A stretch of DNA of 64,000 bases from Zingiber officinale (lineage: Eukaryota; Streptophyta; Magnoliopsida; Zingiberales; Zingiberaceae). The notes below the pieces were generated by a model. That model saw nothing but the letters and a program-made list of their open reading frames with translations. It did not search any database and had not been told where the DNA came from. Positions 56,843 through 64,000 of the stretch are shown here, in pieces (position 1 is the stretch's first letter; the number at the start of each line of letters is the position of its first letter). The stretch is from contig NC_055990.1 of NCBI RefSeq assembly GCF_018446385.1, positions 25,097,726 to 25,161,725 on the forward strand. The letters are read 5' to 3'. Both the position numbers and the translations under genes were made by a program.

Positions 56843-57952
56843 TGTTGGTGCGGGTAGCACTAACGGTCTAACCTAGGTTTTGATGAATGACAAATAGGTT
56901 AAGTTAGTTTTGTTGTTGTCTGACACTTTGATCGAGTGTGCAGGAGAAGTCCAGACAGGTCGACGGGCTGACCAGATGTCTGGCACGAAATCCAGCTAGG
57001 TCGACGGGCTGACCGGATAGCTGGCGAGAAGTCCAAGCGGGTCGACGGGCTGACCGGACGCTTGGCGAGAAGTCCAACCGGGTCGACGGGCTGACCGGAC
57101 GCTTGGCGAGAAGTCCAGACGGGTTGACGGGCTGACCGGACGTCTGGCAGGTAAGTGAGGTAAGTCACTGGAGGGGAGTGACTGCGAGGACGCGTTCCCG
57201 GGAAGGGAACATTAGGCGTCGATCCGGCTTAAATCCATTTCGGATATCTAAGTCGAGATCATGACTAGATTCCGGTCTCGGAAAGACGGAATCTAAGTCA
57301 TACTATTTGTGCTAATTCATACTATTATAAAATGTGCTAACAATCTATTTTGCAGGATATATATTGCCTCGGACTAACTTTGTTTTGCAGGAAAAGGGAG
57401 TTTTCTGGAACAAGGTGGTCCGGGTGCCCGGAGGGGATCCGGGCGCCCGGAAGGGATCTGGGCGCCCGGAAAGCAAATTATATCCAGCCAAGTCGTCGCC
57501 ACGTGGAGCATCTCGGTTTGAGCAGCTACGTCACATTCCAGGCGCCCGGAAGGAATCCAGGCGCCCGGAGCAACATATAAAAGAAGCCCCAGGCAGGAGC
57601 TTCAGAGATCAATCAACATATCTGAGAACTCCTCTACTGCTGGTCTTGCTGCTCTATGTTCTTGCGACGCCAACAAGCTCCGACAAAGTGCTCCTTCGGG
57701 TTTTAGTTAATTTCCTTGTCGGTATTTTTTTTTCACTAGCATTTCCTGTACTTATTTTGTAACTATATTCGAATTGATAGTGATTGCCCAACGAAAGTGG
57801 TCAAGGACCACGGGCCTTCGAGTAGGAGTCGTCACAAGCTCCGAACGAAGTAAAAACAACTGTGTTCATTTACTTTTCCGCTGCATATTTTAACTCAACT
57901 TTTCGAATCGATATTCACCTCCCCCCCTCTATCGAACGATCACGGTCCTACA
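56843..57952 (+). repeat. 3' LTR of element D (1,110 bp)
   Basis: Includes the hairpin array at 56943-57150 with arms CCAGACA/TGTCTGG, CCAGCTA/TAGCTGG, CCAAGCG/CGCTTGG, CCAACCG/CGCTTGG and CCAGACG/CGTCTGG. It has two additional 19-bp GGGCGCCCGGAAGGGATCC units relative to the left LTR (about 57420-57470), a TATA at 57576 and the end GGTCCTACA. No TRIM here. Confidence 0.93.
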
Positions 57953-58448
57953 TAAAGAATGACAAGTTTTGACAACCTTTCAACTATCCGGTCCTAACTT
58001 TGAGTTTCACTGAAACTCTAGGTCGAACCGACGCCTACTGTTTCCTCTTCAAGGAATGCATCCTCTCATAGTCCTCTTAGGAGAAATTACCTTTTGTCAT
58101 ACCTTTTAGACTTGTGCTTAACGTCCGAGACTTCAGAACTTTATGTTGGAAGTCCACTCCACAACCCGTCGAGTCTTCTACTTGGTGTTTATGACCCCTA
58201 GAATTTTCACCTAGAGTCCTCAACTCTAGTAGTTCGCCCAAAGTCCCCCGAACTGGGACTTCATTGTCTAACTGCAGGTAGGACTTTCTATCTGCCTAAC
58301 CGCAGCTAGGATTTTTCTTTGCCTAAGATCACTTAAGAATTTCCTTCACATTTAGATCAACTTGTTAGACAACAGGACAACTTAACTTTGAACCCTTTTG
58401 TCATTATCAAAACACAGGTGCAATCGTCTGGTGCTCCCTGCACCAATA
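57953..58448 (-). repeat. Old SIRE-like LTR, start portion right of element D
   Basis: On the minus strand it begins TATTGGTGCAGGGAGCACC at 58448 and resembles the start of the element C LTR (TGTTGGTGTAGGGAGCACC), including the AAGTGATCTTAGGCA hairpin block (58260-58345). It continues at 48844 across element D. Confidence 0.75.
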
Positions 58449-58449
58449 A

Positions 58450-59634
58450 GTAGATGCTACAGCATGAAAGCAAAATTATATTATGTAATTACCATTTTAC
58501 CCTTATGGTCCTTCCAAAGTTATAACCCCTAAATTGAGCATGCAACAAATATTTCGAAAGATTCTCATTGGAAGTAGATTGGTGACTGACGATGTCTTCG
58601 TCTATCAACCTCACCATGATGACTTGTTTTCTCCGCCGAAGCTTCACCTCCATCAAAGTGTTTCGTTAAGGTTTAGTGTTTTGATTCTTTTTCTCTTGTT
58701 TATGGTTTTGATTTTGTTAGGCTTTTGATTTTTCTCATAGCTGCTACAATAGTGTTGACTAATTATAGGTCTTCGCTTTGAAAATATACTTTTATGGAAT
58801 AGGTTTAAAAAAGGGTTGTAACGTTGTAGAAGCTACTCGACAGTAAGTGCTACACACATAGTTAAACCCTAATGATTGCTACAACATGGTTAAATCCTAC
58901 TAATTGCCTAGGATTTAACCACGTTGTAGCAGCTACTTGACCGTAACTACTATAACGTGAACAATAACCATGTTGTAGCAACTACTAATCATGTTATAGT
59001 AGCCAGACAGCTACCAGACATTGTAATGTATCATATTACGGTTGAAAAGTAGCAACATTGTAATGACGTCAAAATGATTATCACTAAGATCTGATGTATT
59101 TATTTAACATAATTAAATGGCGATCTAGAGAACTTCAGTTTCCTGTGCATATTGTAAAGAAGTGCATTGGAAAAGCAATTACCCTCACTTCAAGATTTTT
59201 TATCATTGCTAGATATAAACAATCGGCAGATGGAGTTGATAAATGGAAGTATTTGCTTAGATCATAGTCATGCCTAAAATTGCAAATATCTGAAGCCTTA
59301 TACAAAATATGTTTGACGATTAGGATGTTCAAGGCAAATGTTTCATCTTTCAAAATAAGGAGATCATAAGGAAAGATGTTTCATTGATTTTAGGACTCTC
59401 AGACCAAGACGACGAAGTTAATTTGCAACAGCATGCAGCCGCCACCCCATTCTTTCTTAAACACTTCAATAATGTGGAGTCTTCAAAGAATGAACTAGAG
59501 AACAAGATGATCAACCTCAGTAAACAAACTTCATCTGCTGAATCTGATACTCTTTTTTGCCAACTTTTAATATTATATTTCTTTGTTTGTGTTTTATTTA
59601 CTACTAGCAGTATATCTATATTACAGTACCATCC
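58450..59634. other. Gene-free stretch with palindromic repeats
   Basis: Degenerate GTTGTAGCAGCTACTTG and GCTACAACATGG motifs cluster at 58830-59040, related to the 46405 array. The ORFs at 58534-58728 (hydrophobic C-terminus) and 59384-59650 have no recognisable domain. Confidence 0.55.
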
Positions 59635-59940
59635 ACTACAACAAATATGACTTTTCGCAGTGCGTAATTATGTTATCCGCAGTGCGCATTGCATGTTGCA
59701 TAACTGCAAGCTGTTGAAAGTCATAAGGCATCAACAACATGCGTTGTATGCTACGGTTAAAATCATTCGCAACGTGCACCATGTGCTGCAATTAAGGACA
59801 TTCGCAGTGCGCACCATGCACTGCGATTAAGAGTAATCAACAACATTCGCAACACACACCACACGCTGTGATTAAGAGCAATCGATAACATTCACAGCGC
59901 TTGACACACATTGCGGTTACAATCGTTCAAATACCACACA
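59635..59940 (+). mobile_element. CACTA-type transposon end with subterminal repeats
   Basis: CACTACAACAAATATGACTTTTCGCAG begins at about 59635 (quoted by its halves CACTACAACAAATATG and ACTTTTCGCAG). CACTACAA is the usual En/Spm terminus. It is followed by several copies of TTCGCAGTGCGCACCATGC / ACTGCGATTAAGAG-type subterminal repeats with GCAGTGC...GCACTGC palindromes. The matching right terminus is not found in the window, and no transposase is recognised. Confidence 0.6.
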
Positions 59941-60599
59941 CAAATTACAATACCACATGCAATTATAATACAACATACATACAATTATAAAATTAAAACT
60001 ATAAATCAATTATAATACACACACCATAAATACAATACTTAAGTAAAACAATCCAAACTAGTACACAAAATTCACTTAGTAACATAATTTTTCTTACAAA
60101 AAAAAGCATATGACTTTAAAATAAGTAAAATACATATTAGTCATACAAAATTATAAACTTAGCTTCCTATTGGATTCTTGAGAAAAAATATTACATCATT
60201 TGATCCACCTTCTAAAAAAAAACTCTATTAGTCCAAAATTTCTAAAAAGATCCACCAAGAAGAACATGATATACTTTTACTCTTGAATTTATGGATGCAA
60301 TTCGACCTTCTACAATAGCTCCATCAACGCATCAATGAAGTAACTTATATTTAATATTATTACTGATATCTTAATTACTCACATCCTTCACTTTTGACCG
60401 TATAACAATACAATCATTAATTCTACCATCATTTCATAACCAGGGGGTATACTTATGTACAACAAAACATAATATTTCTTGATTGCGTCATAGAATTAGA
60501 AAGGGAATACAAAACAAAATTTGATCATTCATCATCTTCAAGGTAACAAGTAATTAGTATCATCGAAATGCAAACATACAAAATCATGGTAGTAGAAAT
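59941..60599. other. AT-rich stretch, no gene seen
   Basis: Lies between the CACTA-like terminal repeats and the PIG-O remnant. It may be interior of the same transposon. No further PIG-O exon could be read here. Confidence 0.45.
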
Positions 60600-61915
60600 C
60601 TGAATCCAGAACAGATGATATTAAAGTTGGAGAGCTTTTTATACTCATTCCAAAGAGTGATGTTTCCACCTGCATAGAACTTTGTTGAAATCAACAAACA
60701 TGGAGTTGCACTGGTAAAAAGTGGAACCGTACCTCTTCAACCGTATCACTGCCATGATCACCATTAGTGGTTTGGCCATGATCACCCATTACAATGAGGA
60801 AAGTGTTCTCATATAGGGAACTGCCCTGCCCTAGATTGGTTCTTCAGCACATTAACAACTTCTTGTATAAACTAATGTTGGTATTCCCAACAAGAATATT
60901 TTAGACTATTGAGAAAAGTCAAACGTGGCATAGTTTGTAACTTATAATAAATGTGATGGCAAGGTTAAAATGCAAGGGCATGATTTCAGAAAATTTTACC
61001 TCAAGAATATTGTTATACCACTCCAACTTGTTTATCATCTATTCAGACTCAACACCAAATATGTGCCCAGCATGATCCTAAAGAAGGAAATATTATCAAT
61101 AGGATATAAGTTTTCACTATGCCATGAACCTACTGTGAAATGTCTTTATACTTAGTTTACATGGATTTCAAGATGCATCCAAAAATATTAATGAATACCT
61201 AAATCAATTTTACATGGAAGATAAGGTAAAGCCAAAAAGTGGCAAATTAGAGGAAAAGATACAAATCCTATTGTAACAGTCAAGAAACTTGAGCATATTT
61301 GAACTCGATTACAATTTACAACCAAGAGAGTGATGTATCATGATCACATATCAGGCAAGACTCATTGAGCACAAGAATAGCAACTTACAACACCAAGTAA
61401 ATGAGTAATGAGTACATCCCAATCTCCTTTGTACAATGATGGAATCAAATGTTCAATAACACCATTATCAACCAGCCATATATACACTAGACTAGAGATT
61501 ATAAATAGAAAAAATATGTCTATAAGCAATTTCCTTCAAAATATAGATGTAAAACAAACCTATTGTATCAAGATCTTTCACGTCAAAAGAAAGGTAAGGA
61601 TAAGATATATTAAAATGATCAGGAAACAGTTGAATCCATGTGTCATCATCCATCATTAGCACTCTTTTTCCATTTTTCAACAACTATTTTTCTAATTTTT
61701 TTAAAAAAATAACAAATGCTAAAAAAAAATAAAATAGAAAGCTAAGGAAAGAAGATAATTAAAGATGGAACGGATTTTTTTTGCTTACAAGCGTGTGTAT
61801 GAATGAACATACTAGAAAATAAAACCTGATGCATCAGATTATCTCCCACGATTGTTGATGCTCCAAAATTATTGTCGACGTCAATGAATGACGGAAGTCC
61901 TCCAGTTGTTAATCC
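60600..61915 (-). pseudogene. PIGO: GPI ethanolamine phosphate transferase 3 (PIG-O) pseudogene, six exons
   Basis: PIG-O transfers phosphoethanolamine to the third mannose of GPI anchors in the ER. Minus-strand exons: 61915-61826 (GLTTGGLPSFIDV), 61683-61560 (GKRVLMMDDDTWIQLFPDHF), about 61486-61389 ([19 protein letters not shown]), 61077-61000 (DHAGHIFGVESE), about 60871-60733 (ENTFLIVMGDHGQTTNGDHG) and 60669-about 60600 (VETSLFGMSI). These cover part of the luminal phosphodiesterase domain only; the N-terminal start and all membrane helices are missing. Damage: a TAG after GVESE, a one-base frameshift before LYENTF, and a lost canonical AG at the third exon. It lies inside the span that begins with the CACTA-like end at 59635. 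Confidence 0.88.
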
Positions 61916-62224
61916 CTAAATATTCTCTATAAACATATTCTATAATTCAGGGAACATCATGAGAAGAGACAACAAATAGGCAAATGGCATTTGGAACATT
62001 AACTGGAAAAGATGCTACCATGTTACAACTCGTGGAAGTATATTTCTATACCAAACATGATTTATCTCAAAAAAATATTTAAGAAAGAAAAACTTAGTGC
62101 ACAAAATGAAGAAGCAGCTGACATTGATTGAAAGACTCAAACACGAAAAAATAGTTATCGCATATTAATAGAATGAATTCCTCAATGCAAAATTACAAAT
62201 CATGAAAACAACACTAAACTCACA

Positions 62225-62450
62225 CTTCTTGTCAACAGTAATTGTTACAACTTCTTGTCAACCGTAGTTGTTACAACTTCTTGTCAACAGTAGTTGTTAC
62301 AATGTCAGATTCACATTGTAGCAACTATTATGAGGTAACTACTACAATAATATAGTAGTTATCTCACAGTAACTACTACAACATTGAGGTAACTGTTACA
62401 ACAATATAGTAACTATCCCACAGTAGCTGCTACAATATGGATCTCACGTT
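62225..62450. repeat. Degenerate palindromic repeat related to the 46405 array
   Basis: Repeated CTTCTTGTCAACAGTAGTTG (three times at 62226-62300) is followed by alternating GTAACTACTACAA and ATAGTAGTTATCTCACA phrases and GTAGCTGCTACAA. Composition and motif match the arrays at 46405 and 58830. Confidence 0.65.
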
Positions 62451-64000
62451 CACTATTCGTGAGCTTGATCATGACTCATAAGACATATTTATGTGGTGGA
62501 ACCTGTAATGCAGGGCCGACAATTGGTGGTCAAGGTGTGGCCGACGCACAGGACACCACCTCTAGCAGGTCCCACTTCTATTGACAAAAAAAAAAATCGA
62601 TATTTATTGAATAAAAAATTAAACCATAAACTCTAAACCTTAAAATTTTTTTAAAAAAATCGATGTATCTTTTGTTCCTCCATCTTTTCCTATTTGTCCC
62701 TAAATCCTAAATCCACTTTTGTTCACTGCCTCACCCTCGAACTTTTCATCCACGCCGATAGCCATCTAAAATCATTTTTCTAGTTCCCACATTCCCACAT
62801 TGTGATTTTCAACACTATCATTGTCGCATCATTGTATTACCACCGTCACACCATCGCCCACTAATATTACACACGCGCCTAGACTTTTCAAGACTTCTAT
62901 TTAGGTAGAGTTTTCTTACTTGATCCCTGTTGATTTAGTTTCGATCATGATTAAATGAAAAATGATTTTAGATTACTCTTGATCTCCTTTTATTCCGATA
63001 AAATCTCTATTTTGTTAATGAAATTAGTTTTACAGTATCAATTTCATTATTTTTTTATATGAATATAAAGACTCTTTTTTTTTTCCCAACTGTAACGGTA
63101 AGATTTCATACTCATAAAAATATCTTTTAAATTTTTTTCAAAAAATATATATGTTGCTCGGTGAGAAAAATATCTTTCATTTTTTTTTAAAAAAAATAAT
63201 ATATTAAATTAAAACTCTTTAGAGATATGTAACCATATAATGACTCTGTTTGTAACAGACATAACGAGTCTAATTTAGATGGGAGATATAAAAAAAATAA
63301 TAACGAGTGTAATATTGAAGGATAGTTATATTATTTTATAGGAAATGTCCTTTTGATTAAATAAATAATATATAGACTATCCTTTGACGATAAAACAGAA
63401 ACGTCCTTTAAATTTTGCCCTGTAAAAATTTAGAAGGCCAAGTGAAATGGCTAATACTCGATGAGTTGATGGGCTAAAATGTATTATTTTTCCTTTTTAA
63501 GAAAACCCCATTGGCCCGATCCACCTAACCCTACTTGCAACTTACTTTCAAACAAAAAACGTAGAATATTTTTTTCTCATTAGACAATTTGTTTACACTT
63601 TTGTAGCAAGTCGTGTGAGTTGATTCCGCTTCTTGACTAAGGATGCAGCTGGTTCACACTTTGGCAGCTGAGAGTCGTCCATCGACGGTGATTTGCCCGT
63701 CGACCAAATTTACTATTTTACCCATTTCTAATATAAAATTATCATGGACACCGACATTCTCTCGTGTGGTTTTCTGCTTTGTTTCTGTTCTCTGCGCCGA
63801 CTCGTGATGCAAAAAGGTTGGAACCGCCAACCCAGATATTGATGTTATCGCAATTGCTGCCGCAGACCTTTGACCTCCCGACTCATGATGCAAGAATACC
63901 ATGTCATAACCGGCTGATCCCGCCCGTGGGGGCTCTCTGCGCCGACTCGTGAGCGGAGAAGAAGACGACGCCCCTGCGGAAGAATCTATTCCCGATCCCA
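62451..64000. other. Gene-free right end of window
   Basis: AT-rich up to 63600. At 63750-63960 the phrase CGCCGACTCGTGATGC recurs twice more in variant form, a loose imperfect repeat. Overlapping ORFs on both strands at 63654-63952 have no recognisable domain; they could be the edge of something outside the window. Confidence 0.4.

Larger units (their letters stand above)
48845..57952 (+). mobile_element. Element D: SIRE-like Ty1/copia derivative without pol
   Basis: Flanked by identical 5-bp TAAAG (48840-48844 and 57953-57957). LTRs are 48845-50654 (enlarged by a nested TRIM) and 56843-57952. It has an initiator tRNA-Met primer site at 50656, a polypurine tract AAAAAGGGGGAGAT before the right LTR, a gag frame at 50919-52595, an AT-rich minisatellite at 53140-53990, and a spliced ORF at 54273-55523 in the env position. 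I find no protease, integrase, RT or RNase H signature anywhere inside. Apart from indels the LTRs differ at roughly 20 positions by eye, so the insertion is fairly recent. Confidence 0.93.

Noticed and set aside
62451..64000. Right-hand end of the CACTA element
   Set aside because: I looked for a reverse TTGTAGTG terminus and found none, so the element's extent is left open.

Overview
This is a plant nuclear window, most likely monocot. Introns are GT-AG, intergenic space is filled with nested LTR retrotransposons, and several LTRs carry GGGCGCCCGG-type blocks. I suspect Zingiberales but cannot prove it. I support two intact host genes. One is an 18-exon gamma-COP gene (38930-44184, +). The other is a small secreted TPD1-like gene in 3 exons (17992-18646, -). 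A multi-exon PIG-O (GPI ethanolamine phosphate transferase) pseudogene lies at 60600-61915 (-). Almost everything else is transposon.

Layout. 1-7944: a Ty3/gypsy chromovirus (Tekay/Del type, - strand, element A). Its left LTR is cut by the window edge and its interior is heavily deleted. 7945-14630: an L1-like LINE (-), interrupted by element A at 7944 and by a 4.2 kb solo LTR at 8436-12626. 14640-17990: LINE 5' flank with tandem repeats, a 21-bp minisatellite, and no recognisable gene. 17992-18720: TPD1-like gene and its TATA box. 20160-31946: element B, a complete gypsy insertion (5-bp repeats GAAGA on both sides) with about 4 kb LTRs. It has gag and integrase but no reverse transcriptase, and a hAT-like element sits in its left LTR. 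31947-38500: stacked remnants: an old LTR, a Tat-type gypsy integrase, a SIRE-like copia LTR plus gag (element C), and a spliced antisense ORF next to a plus-strand Tat-type LTR. 38930-44184: gamma-COP. 44185-47200: no gene, one 35-bp palindromic minisatellite. 47206-58448: LTR remnants invaded by element D (48845-57952, TAAAG duplication). D is a SIRE-like copia derivative with gag and an env-position ORF but no pol, and its left LTR contains a 733-bp TRIM with identical LTRs. 58450-64000: repeat-rich DNA, a CACTA-like transposon end and the PIG-O pseudogene.

How it fits together. The retroelements are mostly non-autonomous: A and B have lost RT, and D has lost all of pol. Yet B and D have matching target-site duplications and similar LTR pairs, so they probably moved using proteins supplied by relatives. 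Three structural themes run through the LTRs. First, antisense tRNA-like modules lie near the start of U3 in the Tekay families. Second, tandem arrays of short hairpins lie in U3 of the SIRE-like families, with compensatory base changes between units in D. Third, a GC-rich GGCGCCCGGA plus TATA promoter module occurs both in the D LTR and directly upstream of its spliced env-position ORF.
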